Positions 9,060 through 17,887 of a DNA stretch of 64,000 bases are shown here, piece by piece. Position numbers and translations under genes: made by a program. The DNA is from Methylobacterium radiodurans (lineage in GTDB: Bacteria > Pseudomonadota > Alphaproteobacteria > Rhizobiales > Beijerinckiaceae): assembly GCF_003173735.1 (NCBI RefSeq), contig NZ_CP029551.1, positions 2,628,001 to 2,692,000 on the forward strand, in the 5' to 3' direction. The notes below the pieces were generated by a model. That model did no database searches. It worked only from the letters and a program-made list of their open reading frames with translations, and was not told where the DNA came from. Position 1 is the stretch's first letter; each line of letters opens with the position of its first letter.

Positions 9060-9853
9060 TCGCCCTCACCATCGCGGGCTCGGATTCGGGCGGCGGCGCC
9101 GGGATCCAGGCCGACCTCAAGACCTTCTCGGCGCTCGGCGTCTACGGCGCCAGCGTGATCACCGCGCTCACCGCCCAGAACACGCTCGGCGTCCAGGCGA
9201 TCCACGACGTGCCGGCCGATTTCGTGACGGCGCAGTGCGACAGCGTGTTCTCCGATCTCGCGGTGGCCGCGGTGAAGATCGGCATGCTGTCGCGCGCCCC
9301 CGTGATCGCGGCAGTGGCGGCTGCCCTCGACCATCATGCCGGGACGATCCCCGTGGTGCTTGACCCGGTGATGGTCGCGACCAGTGGCGACCGCCTCATC
9401 GGGGACGACGCGGTGGCGGCGCTCAGCAGTACCCTGATGCCGCGGGCCGACCTGATCACGCCGAACCTGCCGGAAGCCGCGGCCCTGCTGGACGAGGCGG
9501 TAGCGGTCGGGGAGGCGGAGGCGGAGGCGCAGGGGCATCGTCTCCTGCGGCTCGGCGCCCGCGCGGTGCTGATCAAGGGCGGACACGGGGAGGGCGCGGA
9601 GAGCGTGGATCTGCTGGTGACCCCCGCGGGCGTCCGGCGCTTCCCCGCCCCGCGGGCCGCGACGCGCAACACCCACGGCACCGGCTGCACCCTGTCCGCG
9701 GCGGTCGCGGCCGGGCTCGCCCGCGGCCTCGACCTGCCGGACGCGGTCGGCGCGGCCAAGACCTACGTGAGCGGCGCGATCGCGGCGGCCGACCGGCTGA
9801 TGATTGGCCGCGGCAACGGCCCGGTCCACCACTTCTTCGCGCACTGGCACTGA
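9056..9853 (+). CDS. thiD: Bifunctional hydroxymethylpyrimidine kinase/phosphomethylpyrimidine kinase ThiD
   Basis: ThiD phosphorylates HMP to HMP-P and HMP-PP, providing the pyrimidine substrate for ThiE. The 265-residue ribokinase-fold protein begins [20 protein letters not shown], has a conserved [13 protein letters not shown] segment, and near the C terminus the anion-hole and catalytic motif [12 protein letters not shown]. The ATG at 9056 overlaps the thiE stop and leaves the family's usual N terminus. The two genes form a minimal thiamine operon. Confidence 0.96.
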   Translation: MIALTIAGSDSGGGAGIQADLKTFSALGVYGASVITALTAQNTLGVQAIHDVPADFVTAQCDSVFSDLAVAAVKIGMLSRAPVIAAVAAALDHHAGTIPVVLDPVMVATSGDRLIGDDAVAALSSTLMPRADLITPNLPEAAALLDEAVAVGEAEAEAQGHRLLRLGARAVLIKGGHGEGAESVDLLVTPAGVRRFPAPRAATRNTHGTGCTLSAAVAAGLARGLDLPDAVGAAKTYVSGAIAAADRLMIGRGNGPVHHFFAHWH

Positions 9854-9942
9854 GCGACATCGCCTCGCCTGGACGGCAGGGGGGCGTTTGAACTATCGTA
9901 CGTTCGTTCGAAGAACGGAACGAATTCAGGCAGTCGGCGGCG

Positions 9943-10572
9943 ATGCAGGATCAGGCGGAACGGATCGAACGGGGTCGCACGCGCGATCTGCTCACCGGCG
10001 CCCAGGCCCTGTCGGGGCAGCTTGGCAAAACGATCCAGCGGCTGCGCAAGGCCTACAACCTCTCGCTCTCGGAACTCGCCGAGCAGTCGGGGGTGGCCAA
10101 GTCGATCATCAGCCAGATCGAGCGCAACGAGACCAACCCGACGCTCGCCACGATCTGGCGCCTGAGCCAGGCGCTCGACGTCTCGATCGAGCGGGTGCTG
10201 GCGACGAACGACGAGGAGCCCTTCATCGAGAAGGCCTCCCGCGCCGACACGCCGATCCTCCTCTCCGAGGACGGCCGGGTGCGGCTTGCCATCATCGGCT
10301 GGGTCAAGACGATCGAGTGGCTGCAATGGTACGACGTCTCGGCGGATCCCGGCGGCGTGCTCGATTCCGACCCGCACCAGCGCGGCTCGGTGGAGTCGCT
10401 CTCGGTGCGCGAGGGCGTGTTCGAGGTCGAGGTGGCGGGCGTCGTCCAGACCGCGCGGGCGGGGGAGACCCTGCGCTACCGCTGCGACCGGCCGCACACG
10501 GTGCGCTGCACCGGTGATCTGCCGGGCCGCGCTACGATGGTGGTGATCATGAAGGCGGCCGTGATGGAGTAA
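9943..10572 (+). CDS. XRE-family regulator with C-terminal cupin domain
   Basis: A 209-residue predicted transcription factor. Residues about 28-80 form a helix-turn-helix of the XRE type (IQRLRKAYNLSLSELAEQSG, then SIISQIERNETNPTLATIWRLSQAL). The rest (about 100-205) is a cupin_2-like sensor with ESLSVREGVFEVEVAG and an RPHTVRCTG segment. Such regulators usually control a nearby metabolic or transport operon, but the neighbours (thiD upstream, Mla lipoprotein convergent) do not reveal the target. The upstream region has CGTACG and a weak dyad centred on TTCGAA near 9910, possible autoregulatory sites. Confidence 0.85.
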   Translation: MQDQAERIERGRTRDLLTGAQALSGQLGKTIQRLRKAYNLSLSELAEQSGVAKSIISQIERNETNPTLATIWRLSQALDVSIERVLATNDEEPFIEKASRADTPILLSEDGRVRLAIIGWVKTIEWLQWYDVSADPGGVLDSDPHQRGSVESLSVREGVFEVEVAGVVQTARAGETLRYRCDRPHTVRCTGDLPGRATMVVIMKAAVME

Positions 10573-10586
10573 GGGCGGCCGCCCTT
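10571..10586. terminator. Perfect palindrome between convergent genes
   Basis: AAGGGCGGCCGCCCTT is a perfect 16-bp palindrome beginning at the stop codon of the XRE-cupin gene and 18 bp before the end of the convergent lipoprotein gene. It may act as a short bidirectional terminator; there is no long T tract. Confidence 0.4.
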
Positions 10587-10603
10587 CCGATCCGTATCGG
10601 ACC

Positions 10604-11191
10604 TCAGCGCCCGGTATTCACCCAGCGCACCATGTCGGCGAGCACGGTGCCGAGGGCCGCGTCGAGCGCGGCGGCGCCGGCGCCGGCATTGACGGACTTC
10701 ACGGGCACGCGCGCCGTGAAGACGCGGGCGGCGGTGACGCGGCCGGTCCCCTCCGCGATCAGCTTGGCCGAGAGATCGACCACCGCCTCGCCGGTGCCGG
10801 CCGAGACGTCGAAGGCGCGGATCTCGCTGATCAGTTGGTAGTCCGACGCCACCTTGTCGCTCGGGCGGCTGACCGAGCGCAGGCGTCCGGAATTCTCCAG
10901 GCTCTGGATGAGGCGCGTCTGGATCAGGCGCGGCAGACGATCGGCCCACTGGCCGCCGCCCAGGAAGGAGAGCGAGCCGCCGGGCTCCCGCACGATGATG
11001 CGGTCGGACTCGAAGGGCTGGATGCCCACGGGCTCGACCACCACGATCGCGCGCCCCGCCATCGCCGGCCGGCCCGTCGGGGGGAGGGCGGCGAGGTCGA
11101 AGGTCAGCGGCGCGCCACCGCCGCCGCAGCCGCCGAGAAGCGGCGCGACCAACGCGGTGGCCAGCGCGAGAGCCGGGAGGTTCTGCGTCAT
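10604..11191 (-). CDS. ABC-type transport auxiliary lipoprotein (Mla/Pqi-associated)
   Basis: A 195-residue lipoprotein: an N-terminal signal with lipobox LLGGC (Cys near residue 22) and an ABC_trans_aux-like domain (RAIVVVEPVGIQPFESDRIIVRE, then LPRLIQTRLIQSLENSGR and YQLISEIRAFDV). PqiC-type lipoproteins work with MCE proteins in moving phospholipid between membranes. It is the last gene of a minus-strand set mlaE-mlaF-mlaD-lipoprotein, 133 bp after mlaD, which fits this role. Confidence 0.88.
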   Translation of the reverse strand: MTQNLPALALATALVAPLLGGCGGGGAPLTFDLAALPPTGRPAMAGRAIVVVEPVGIQPFESDRIIVREPGGSLSFLGGGQWADRLPRLIQTRLIQSLENSGRLRSVSRPSDKVASDYQLISEIRAFDVSAGTGEAVVDLSAKLIAEGTGRVTAARVFTARVPVKSVNAGAGAAALDAALGTVLADMVRWVNTGR

Positions 11192-11324
11192 CCGGAATAC
11201 CTAGCGGGATACCGACAAGCACCCGTGGACGGGCACCGGACCGGGTGCAAGCTGCGCGTTATAACGGACCGGATTCGCGACCGGTGCCGTGCGTGCGGAC
11301 ACATGGGGCCGCCGCACGCTCCCT

Positions 11325-12407
11325 CTAGCGCCCACCGTTGTATTCAGGCAACGACGGCTTGCCGCCGAAGATGACCTGCGAGGGGTCGCGCTCCAGGCTC
11401 TTGACCGTGCGGTTGAGCGCACCGAGCGTGCGCTGCCCGTCCGTCGACAGGGCCTCGACCTCGCGCCGCCCGGAGCCGGAGAGCCGGTTGAAGCTCGTCG
11501 CGATGTTGGCGGTGCGCTTGTCGAGGTTCTCCGACAGCGTGCGGAAGGCCCGGCCCGCGTCGCGCACCGAGATCGCCGCCTCGCGTACCTCCGTGAAGGT
11601 CGAGGAGCCCTGCTGGCCCGAGGCCGAGCCGAGGAAGCCCTCGGCGCCCTTCAGCACGCCGTCGATGCGGTCGGCCGAGGCGCTGAGCTTGGCGGCCAGC
11701 GCCCGGGCGTCGTGCAGGCCCGCCTCGATGTCGGGGCTGGCATTCGCGAGCGCGCCGGAGAAACGGTCGGCGTTCTGGATGACGTGGTTCAGGCGCTCGC
11801 CGTCCACCGCCTTGACGAGGCCGGCGATCGAGGGGCCGGCATCGGCCAGCGTCTTCGAGAAGGCCTCGACGTTGGCCAGCGTCCGGTTGATCGCGCCCTC
11901 GTTGCCGGCCACCACCTTGTCGAGCCGCTGGAGCACGTCGTCGGCGCGCTGGGCGATCTGCTTGGCCGCCGCCATCATGTCCTGGATGTCGGAGGAATCG
12001 GCGAAGATCGTCGGCTGCTCGCCGTTCTGGCCGGGCTTCAGCGCGGGCGCGTCGGCGTTGCCGCCCGAGAGCGCGATCACCGAGACGCCGGTCAGCATCG
12101 CCGAATCGAGGCGGGCCCGGGTGTCGGCGCGCAGCGGCGTCGCCGGCTCGACCTTGATCTGCGCGATCACGCGGCGCGGGTCCTGCGGCAGAAGGCTCAC
12201 CTCCGTGACCTCGCCGACCTTGATGCCGTTGAAGGTCACGCTCGAGCCGCGCGACAGGCCGCCGACGCTGCCCGAGAACACGATCCGCACGCCCTGGGCG
12301 ACCTGGCGGGACGAGCCGCCCGACAGCCAGAGCACGAAGCCGAAGCCGGCCAGGATCACCGCGAGGGTGAAGGCGCCGATGAGGGCGTAGTTCGCGCGCG
12401 TCTCCAT
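11325..12407 (-). CDS. mlaD: MCE/MlaD family substrate-binding protein
   Basis: A 360-residue MCE-domain protein of a phospholipid ABC transporter. One N-terminal transmembrane helix (about residues 5-28) starts after METRANYALIGAF. The MCE domain follows (VRIVFSGSVGGLSRGSSVTF through VKVGEV-like turns and VIAQIKVEPATPL). A long helical C-terminal part probably forms the tunnel or scaffold. The ATG at 12407 gives the family's usual start; a GTG at 12413 adds two residues. It lies 117 bp after mlaF. Confidence 0.9.
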   Translation of the reverse strand: METRANYALIGAFTLAVILAGFGFVLWLSGGSSRQVAQGVRIVFSGSVGGLSRGSSVTFNGIKVGEVTEVSLLPQDPRRVIAQIKVEPATPLRADTRARLDSAMLTGVSVIALSGGNADAPALKPGQNGEQPTIFADSSDIQDMMAAAKQIAQRADDVLQRLDKVVAGNEGAINRTLANVEAFSKTLADAGPSIAGLVKAVDGERLNHVIQNADRFSGALANASPDIEAGLHDARALAAKLSASADRIDGVLKGAEGFLGSASGQQGSSTFTEVREAAISVRDAGRAFRTLSENLDKRTANIATSFNRLSGSGRREVEALSTDGQRTLGALNRTVKSLERDPSQVIFGGKPSLPEYNGGR

Positions 12408-12478
12408 GCTCACACTTTCATCCGAGAGCGGGGAACGGCGCGGTGCGGGGTCGCACGAAGCGTGGCCGCGCGGAGGCC

Positions 12479-12526
12479 GGGCAAGAGACCGGGCAAGAGA
12501 CCGGGCAAGAGACCGGGCAAGGGATC
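12479..12526 (+). repeat. 12-bp tandem repeat, four units
   Basis: The unit GGGCAAGAGACC occurs three times exactly (12479-12490, 12491-12502, 12503-12514), followed by a diverged fourth copy (12515-12526) that runs into the mlaF stop codon. It lies between mlaF and mlaD and is probably a slippage-prone minisatellite; a role in mRNA structure is unproven. Confidence 0.85.
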
Positions 12527-13313
12527 ATGCATGGATGTCACCCCCCGTGACGATCGAGCGGGCGCGCTTGCCGTGGAAGTAGGAGCGCAGCCAGGGATGG
12601 TCGTGGGCCAGCATCTCGTCGATCGGGCCCGCCGCGATGATCTGGCCGTCGCCGAGCGCCGCGATGCGGTCGCAGGCGGTGTAGAGGCTGTCGAGGTCGT
12701 GGGTCACCATGAACACGGTGAGGCCGAGGGTCCGCTTCAGGGTTGCCACGAGGTCGTCGAACTCGCCCGCGCCGATCGGGTCGAGACCGGAGGTCGGCTC
12801 GTCGAGGAACAGGATCTCGGGGTCGAGCGCCAGCGAGCGGGCGAGCGCCGCGCGCTTGATCATGCCGCCCGAGAGTTCCGACGGATACTTGTCGGCGGCC
12901 TCGGGCTTCAGGCCCACCATCTCGATCTTGAGCCGGGCGAACTCGTCGAGCAGGCGCTCGGACAGGTTCAGGTGCTCGCGCATCGGCACCTGGATGTTCT
13001 GCTTCACGGTGAGCGCCGAGAACAGGGCGCCGTGCTGGAACAGCACGCCCCAGCGCTGCTCGACCCGGCGGCGCTCGGCGGCGCTCATCCCGTCCATATC
13101 CTGGCCGAAGACCCGGATCGTGCCCGAGCGCTTCGGGATCAGCCCCAGGATGGTGCGGGTGAGGACGGACTTGCCCTGGCCCGAGGGCCCAACGAAGCCC
13201 ATGATCTCGCCCCGGCGGATGTCGAGGTCGAGCCCCTTCAGGATCGTGCGGTCGCGAAATCCCACGACGAGGTCGCGCACGCTGATGATCGGGTCGGGCT
13301 GGGATGCCTGCAC
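12525..13313 (-). CDS. mlaF: ABC transporter ATP-binding protein MlaF-like
   Basis: The 262-residue ATPase of the Mla-type transporter. Walker A is GPSGQGKSVLTR near residue 42, the signature is ELSGGMIKRAALARSLAL, and Walker B is EILFLDEPTSGLDP, followed by a VTHDLDSLYTACDR switch region. It lies 7 bp downstream of the permease gene in the same operon. It powers phospholipid movement across the inner membrane side of the envelope. Confidence 0.94.
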   Translation of the reverse strand: MQASQPDPIISVRDLVVGFRDRTILKGLDLDIRRGEIMGFVGPSGQGKSVLTRTILGLIPKRSGTIRVFGQDMDGMSAAERRRVEQRWGVLFQHGALFSALTVKQNIQVPMREHLNLSERLLDEFARLKIEMVGLKPEAADKYPSELSGGMIKRAALARSLALDPEILFLDEPTSGLDPIGAGEFDDLVATLKRTLGLTVFMVTHDLDSLYTACDRIAALGDGQIIAAGPIDEMLAHDHPWLRSYFHGKRARSIVTGGDIHA

Positions 13314-13320
13314 GCTCGCC

Positions 13321-14475
13321 TCAGAAGTCGATGGCCGCGAAGAAGACCGCGAAGAGGCCGTCCAGAACGATCACCATGAAGATCGACTTGACCACCGAGG
13401 CGGTGACGTGGCGGCCGAGCGATTCCGCCGAGCCTTCCACGGCGAAACCCTCGATCGTCGCGATGATGCCGATGACGAGCGCCATGAAGGGCGCCTTGAT
13501 CAGGCCGACGAAGACGTGGTGCAGGCCGACCGCCGCCTGGAGGCGGGCGAGGAACTGGTCGAGGGTGAGCCCGCCGTAGAGCATCGCGGTGATCCCACCG
13601 CCGAGCAGCGCCGAGAGCGCGCCGATCAGCGTCAGCATGGGCAGGCCAACGACGAGCGCCAGGATGCGCGGCACGATCAGCACCTCGACGGGGTCGAGGC
13701 CCATGACGCGCAGCGCATCGACCTCCTCGCGCATGCGCATCGAGCCGATCTCGGCGGTGAAGGCGGAGCCGGAGCGGCCCGCCACCATGATCGAGGTGAG
13801 CAGCACGCCGAGTTCGCGCAGGATCAGCAGGCCGATCAGGTTGACCACGAAGGTCTGCGCGCCGAAGCGCTGCAATTGGAAGATGCCCTGCTGGGCGACG
13901 ATGCCGCCGACGAGGAACGAGATCAGCACGATGATCGGCGCGCCCCGCAGCGCCACCTGCTCGATCTGGTTGACGAAGGCGCTGGTGCGGAAGGTGCGCG
14001 GCCGCGCCGCGACCCGCCCGCAGGCCGCCACCACCTCGCCCAGGAAGGCGACGCCCGTGACGATATCCTGGCCGGCGCCCACCACGCGCCGGCCCAGCCC
14101 GTCGAGGGCGCCGTGAATCCGGCCCATGGGCTCGGCGGAGGAGGCCTCGGGCTCGCGCAGGGACATCTCGCCGAGCAGGATGCGGTACTCGGGCGTCGCG
14201 CCCGCATAGCTCAGGCGTCCGCCCGCGGCCTCGATCTCGGCCCGGGTCCGCTCCAGCACCCAGGCGCCCAGCGTGTCGAGCCGCTCGATCGGCGCGAGAT
14301 CGACCACGATGGCCCGGCCGGATGCCGCCTCCGCGACGCGCCGGGCCGCGACCTCGACGGAGGCGCCCTGGTCGGCGGTCCAGCGGCCGGCGAGCGCGAG
14401 CCGCCCGTCCGCGCCGTCGTGGACGCGCGCGGCCGAGGCGTCCTCGACGATCCGGGTCCGTGCGACGCTCAGCAC
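13321..14475 (-). CDS. mlaE: MlaE-type permease with N-terminal STAS domain
   Basis: A 384-residue protein. Residues about 1-110 are a STAS-like domain (IVVDLAPIERLDTLGAWVLE), normally a separate MlaB protein. The remainder is an MlaE permease (ALRGAPIIVLISFLVGGIVA, FVVNLIGLLILRELGVLLTS, GRSGSAFTAEIGSMRM and MGLDPVEVL). A GTG start at 14475 is preferred because GGAGG sits 6 nt upstream and the STAS domain then starts directly; upstream residues in this frame are low-quality coding. It is the first gene of the Mla operon. Confidence 0.9.
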   Translation of the reverse strand: MLSVARTRIVEDASAARVHDGADGRLALAGRWTADQGASVEVAARRVAEAASGRAIVVDLAPIERLDTLGAWVLERTRAEIEAAGGRLSYAGATPEYRILLGEMSLREPEASSAEPMGRIHGALDGLGRRVVGAGQDIVTGVAFLGEVVAACGRVAARPRTFRTSAFVNQIEQVALRGAPIIVLISFLVGGIVAQQGIFQLQRFGAQTFVVNLIGLLILRELGVLLTSIMVAGRSGSAFTAEIGSMRMREEVDALRVMGLDPVEVLIVPRILALVVGLPMLTLIGALSALLGGGITAMLYGGLTLDQFLARLQAAVGLHHVFVGLIKAPFMALVIGIIATIEGFAVEGSAESLGRHVTASVVKSIFMVIVLDGLFAVFFAAIDF

Positions 14476-14578
14476 GCGCGGCCTCCGTTGGCTGCCCTGG
14501 GGGCTCTCGGGTCCATCACGCCGCCCTTCCTGCGCCCCTCTTATGACGAGATTAGGGTTACGGTCCGGTATCGATCGC

Positions 14579-15760
14579 CTAGGCGAGCGTGCCCTGGCGC
14601 ACATCCCGTGCCGCCGCAGCCGTCAGCAGGAGGCCGATGAGCGCCAGCGGCGCCATCATGGCGAAGGCCAGTGGGCCGGCCGCCCGGTAGGCGAAGCCGG
14701 TGAGGATCGTGGCGCTGGCCGACACTGTGGCGTTCACGGCGCTCAACGTGCCCTGCGCCCGGCCGCGCGCGCCTTCGGGCGCGATGCCGGAGACCGCCGC
14801 CATCGCGCCGAGTTGGGTCGCCCCGAAGGTGAAGCCGTGCAGCGCCTGGAGCGCGACGAGGGCCGGCAGTACGTCTCCGAAGGCGTAGAGCCCGAGGGCG
14901 CGCACCACGGCGGCGGTGCCGCCCAGGGCGAGCAGCCGGAACGGCGTGCGCCAGCGCGCGGGCAGCCGCCCGATCAGGGCGAAGAGCACGATCTCCGAGA
15001 CGACGCCGACGCCCCAGAGGCCGCCCACCGTCGCGGTCGATAAGCCGTGCCCGGTCCAGTGGATGCTGCCGAAGCTGTAGATCGCGGCGTGGCTCGCCTG
15101 GATCGCGGCGGCCGCGCCGATGCAGAGCCAGAGCTTGATCGGCAGCCGCGGCCTCTCGCCGCCGGAGGCGCGCACCGGGGCGGGCGCCACGTCGCGGCTC
15201 GCGTAGGCGACGCCGCTGGCGATCAGCGCGAGGCCGGTGAGCAGCAGCGGCACCGCGACCTGCCCGCCGAGGGCTCCGAGCAGCGCGCCGCCCGCGAGGT
15301 TGGCGACGAGGAAGGCGACCGAGCCCGCCATGCGGATGCGGGCGTAGTCGAGCCGCGGCCGGGCCCTGACGGCCGCGAGCGTCAGGAAATCGATGCTCGG
15401 CACCAGCGGCGCGCCGGCCACCGCGTTGAGCACGATCAGCGCGGCGAGCAGCCCCCAGCCGAGCGGTGCGGCGGCCGGCATCGCGGCGTAGGTCAGCGCG
15501 AGGCCGAGGCTGCCGAGGAGCAGCAGCGTGCGCGGGCCGACGCCGCGGTCGATCAGGCTCATCAGCGGCGCCGTGGCGACGATGCGGGTCGCGATCGGCA
15601 GCGCCAGCAGCAGGCCGATCACGGTCGGGTCGAGGCCGAGCGCGTCGAGCCAGACCGGCATGAACGGCATGGCGATGCCGATCTCGACGAAGACCACGGC
15701 GTAGAGCAGCGCGAGGCGCGGCGCACCGGTCTCGGCGGGGGCGGTCAGGACTTGGGACAA
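14579..15760 (-). CDS. MFS transporter (phenylpropionate-permease-like)
   Basis: A 393-residue protein with about 12 predicted membrane helices. It starts MSQVLTAPAETGAPRLALLY and contains a GIAMPFMPVWLDALGLDPTV segment and a RIRMAGSVAFLVANLAGG helix resembling MFS_1_like/3-phenylpropionate permeases. The substrate cannot be read from the sequence. It is upstream of the Mla operon on the same strand, with a 103-bp gap, so it could be read through but is not obviously part of it. Confidence 0.85.
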   Translation of the reverse strand: MSQVLTAPAETGAPRLALLYAVVFVEIGIAMPFMPVWLDALGLDPTVIGLLLALPIATRIVATAPLMSLIDRGVGPRTLLLLGSLGLALTYAAMPAAAPLGWGLLAALIVLNAVAGAPLVPSIDFLTLAAVRARPRLDYARIRMAGSVAFLVANLAGGALLGALGGQVAVPLLLTGLALIASGVAYASRDVAPAPVRASGGERPRLPIKLWLCIGAAAAIQASHAAIYSFGSIHWTGHGLSTATVGGLWGVGVVSEIVLFALIGRLPARWRTPFRLLALGGTAAVVRALGLYAFGDVLPALVALQALHGFTFGATQLGAMAAVSGIAPEGARGRAQGTLSAVNATVSASATILTGFAYRAAGPLAFAMMAPLALIGLLLTAAAARDVRQGTLA

Positions 15761-15891
15761 GCGGTTCGGGGGCTGACGGGACGGGCGCGGCGAGGGCCCC
15801 CCGTAAGCGCGCGTTAAACTCGCTCTGTCAAATTCGCACCGTCCGTCGCGGCCGGTCTGCCCGCGCCGGGACCCCGTGCGAGGACGCGTTC

Positions 15892-17130
15892 ATGTCCGGA
15901 TCCCAGTCGCTGACGCCCTACGAGCCGGACGCCTACGAAGTCATCGCGCGGGCGATGGCCGAGAGCGAGCGCGGGCGCTGGTTCCTGGACGAGCACGCCC
16001 GCCGCAACCGCGGGTCCGACACGGGCACGGTGCTCGATGCGATCGCCCGGCTGGAGAACGTGGTCACGTCCCAGCGTCCGCCCGACGACCTCGCGCACCT
16101 GCGCGGGAACCTCCTCGACATGGCCAATGCGATCAGCCGGACCAAGGCCGAGATCGCGGCGATCAGCGCGCCGGGCCAGGACCAGAGCCGGCTCGGCACG
16201 GCCTCGGAGGCCCTCGACGCGATCGTGCGCACGACCGAGCGGGCGACCTCCGACATCCTCGGAGCGGCCGAGCAGGTGCAGGAAGCGGCCTGGCTCCTGC
16301 GCGAGCGGGGCGTCGAGGGCGAGTTCTGCGACCGCCTCGACCGGCACGCCACTCAGATCTACACCGCCTGCTCGTTCCAGGACCTGACGGCGCAGCGCAC
16401 GAGCCGCATCGTCCACACGCTGCGCTATCTCGAGGATCGCCTGTCCTCGATGATCGCGATCTGGGACGCGGACGGCGCGCGTCTCCCGCCCGCGCCCGGC
16501 ACGGAAACGGCCGAGGCCGCGGCCGACCTCTGCCAGAGCGATGTGGACCGCTTCATCGACGCGGAGGCCACGCCCGTAGCGGTCGCCTCCCATCTCGGCG
16601 CGACAGCGCTGGACGACGACCTCGCCTTCGTCGAGGCACCCGTGGTGGTGAAGGCGGAGAGCGCCACCGAGCCCGTGATGGCGCTCGAGATCGAAGGAGC
16701 GGTGGTCACCGAAGCTGCGGCCGAGGAAACTGCGCTCGACGTATTCGAGCCGGTCGGGACTGGCGCCGAGGTCTCCACGCAAAGCACCCCGGACTTGATC
16801 CTCGGCTTCGATGTCGAGGAGCCGGCCCCGGCGCTTGCGGCGCTTATCGACGCGCACGAAGAGCCGACGGCCGAGGTCCCGCCGGCAGGGGCTGCCAGCG
16901 AGGATTTGATCCTGGCCGTGGCCGAGCCGGCTCCGGAAGCCGCCGTCGAGTTCCAGGCCTCGCTCGACGTCTCGGAACCGGGCGACACCGAGGCAGCCAT
17001 CCGTCTTTCGGCCGACGATACCGCGGCTGAGGAGGCTCAGAAGGCTTCGGAGAAGCCGAACGAGGCCCCGGCAACCCTCGACGACATCGACCTCCTCAGC
17101 ATCGAGGAGAAGCTGGCGCTGTTCTCCTGA
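15892..17130 (+). CDS. CheZ-like protein phosphatase
   Basis: A 412-residue protein whose first 200 residues are largely helical. They contain the CheZ active-site pattern in the stretch CSFQDLTAQRTSRIV: Asp164 and Gln168 have the D-x-x-x-Q spacing by which CheZ dephosphorylates CheY-P. The C-terminal half is acidic and low-complexity with repeated DLILG/DLILA-like blocks, and it ends with IDLLSIEEKLALFS. No chemotaxis or flagellar gene is nearby, so the response regulator it acts on is unknown. A GTAA-N7-TTAA near-match to a CtrA box lies at 15803-15817. Confidence 0.75.
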   Translation: MSGSQSLTPYEPDAYEVIARAMAESERGRWFLDEHARRNRGSDTGTVLDAIARLENVVTSQRPPDDLAHLRGNLLDMANAISRTKAEIAAISAPGQDQSRLGTASEALDAIVRTTERATSDILGAAEQVQEAAWLLRERGVEGEFCDRLDRHATQIYTACSFQDLTAQRTSRIVHTLRYLEDRLSSMIAIWDADGARLPPAPGTETAEAAADLCQSDVDRFIDAEATPVAVASHLGATALDDDLAFVEAPVVVKAESATEPVMALEIEGAVVTEAAAEETALDVFEPVGTGAEVSTQSTPDLILGFDVEEPAPALAALIDAHEEPTAEVPPAGAASEDLILAVAEPAPEAAVEFQASLDVSEPGDTEAAIRLSADDTAAEEAQKASEKPNEAPATLDDIDLLSIEEKLALFS

Positions 17131-17174
17131 GGGGACGACGCGCCGCGGTCGCCGCCGCGCACGGATCGGTCTAT

Positions 17175-17213
17175 GGGGCTCGCGACCGGGTCTCAGGACC
17201 GGTCGCGAGCCCC
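17175..17213. terminator. Long GC hairpin without T tract
   Basis: Perfect 15-bp arms (17175-17189 and 17199-17213, GGGGCTCGCGACCGG and its complement) surround a 9-nt loop between the CheZ-like gene and the DUF1489 gene. It may be a terminator for the former, though there is no U tract. Confidence 0.55.
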
Positions 17214-17227
17214 GGATCGTTGCGACC

Positions 17228-17809
17228 GTGACCAAGCCCTCATCTAAGCCTCCCGCCAAGTCCTCCGCCAAGTCCTCCGCCAAGTCCTCCGCCGGATCCT
17301 CCGCCGGATCCTCCGCCGGATCCTCCGCCGGATCCTCCGCCGGATCCTCCCCCAAGGCTTCGACGCAGCCCGTCCTCCACCTGCTCAAGCTCAGCGTCGG
17401 CACGACCTCGATCACCGACCTCGCCGCCTGGCAGGCGCGCCGCCGTCAGGAGGCGGCGCTGGCAGGGCGAGAGCCGGCACCGTTCCACGTCACCCGCATG
17501 GTTCCCTCACGCCGCGCCGAGATCGTCGGGCGCGGCTCGATCTACTGGGTGATCAAGGGCACCCTGTGCTGCCGACAGACCGTGACGGCGATCGAGCCCG
17601 TGACCGGCGCTGACGGCGTCCCGCGCTGCCGCCTCGTCCTCGGCGAGCCGCTGGTGCCCGTGGCGCCCCGGCCCTGCCGCCCGTTCCAGGGTTGGCGCTA
17701 CCTCGCGGCCGCCGACGCGCCGGCCGACCTCGACGCCGCGGCGGCTGGCGACATCGCCGAGATGCCGGAGGCCCTGCGCCGCGAGCTAGTCGGTCTCGGG
17801 CTGCTCTGA
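17228..17809 (+). CDS. DUF1489 protein with repeat-encoded Ser/Ala/Lys N-terminal tail
   Basis: A 193-residue protein. From about residue 48 (VLHLLKLSVGTTSITDLAAW) it matches the DUF1489 family, with HVTRMVPSRRAEI, GSIYWVIKGTLCCRQ and FQGWRYL as landmarks. Function is unknown. Ahead of this is an unusual tail built from SSAK and SSAG units encoded by 12-bp tandem repeats. The GTG at 17228 is the first usable start; the domain itself has no start codon at its expected first residue, so the tail is probably translated. It is convergent with the giant coiled-coil gene. Confidence 0.8.
   Translation: MTKPSSKPPAKSSAKSSAKSSAGSSAGSSAGSSAGSSAGSSPKASTQPVLHLLKLSVGTTSITDLAAWQARRRQEAALAGREPAPFHVTRMVPSRRAEIVGRGSIYWVIKGTLCCRQTVTAIEPVTGADGVPRCRLVLGEPLVPVAPRPCRPFQGWRYLAAADAPADLDAAAAGDIAEMPEALRRELVGLGLL
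17258..17353 (+). repeat. 12-bp coding tandem repeat, eight units
   Basis: Three copies of AAGTCCTCCGCC (17258-17293) are followed by five of GGATCCTCCGCC, the last with one change (17294-17353). Unit length is a multiple of three, so copy-number change would lengthen or shorten the protein tail without a frameshift. Confidence 0.92.
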
Positions 17810-17839
17810 GGAGCGGGTCTTCGCTGGCCGAAACGAGAA

Positions 17840-17863
17840 GGGGCGGGCCTGGCGGCCAGCCCC
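17840..17863. terminator. Hairpin between convergent genes
   Basis: GGGGC-GGGCC and GGCC-GCCCC-type arms form a compact GC hairpin between the DUF1489 stop and the end of the giant coiled-coil gene. It is likely a bidirectional terminator. Confidence 0.5.
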
Positions 17864-17887
17864 TCCGTCTCGTCGCCCCGGAACCCC

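Noticed and set aside
9890..9935. Inverted repeat around TTCGAA as operator of the XRE-cupin gene
   Set aside because: Only the central six bases and a few flanking positions pair; too weak to call.
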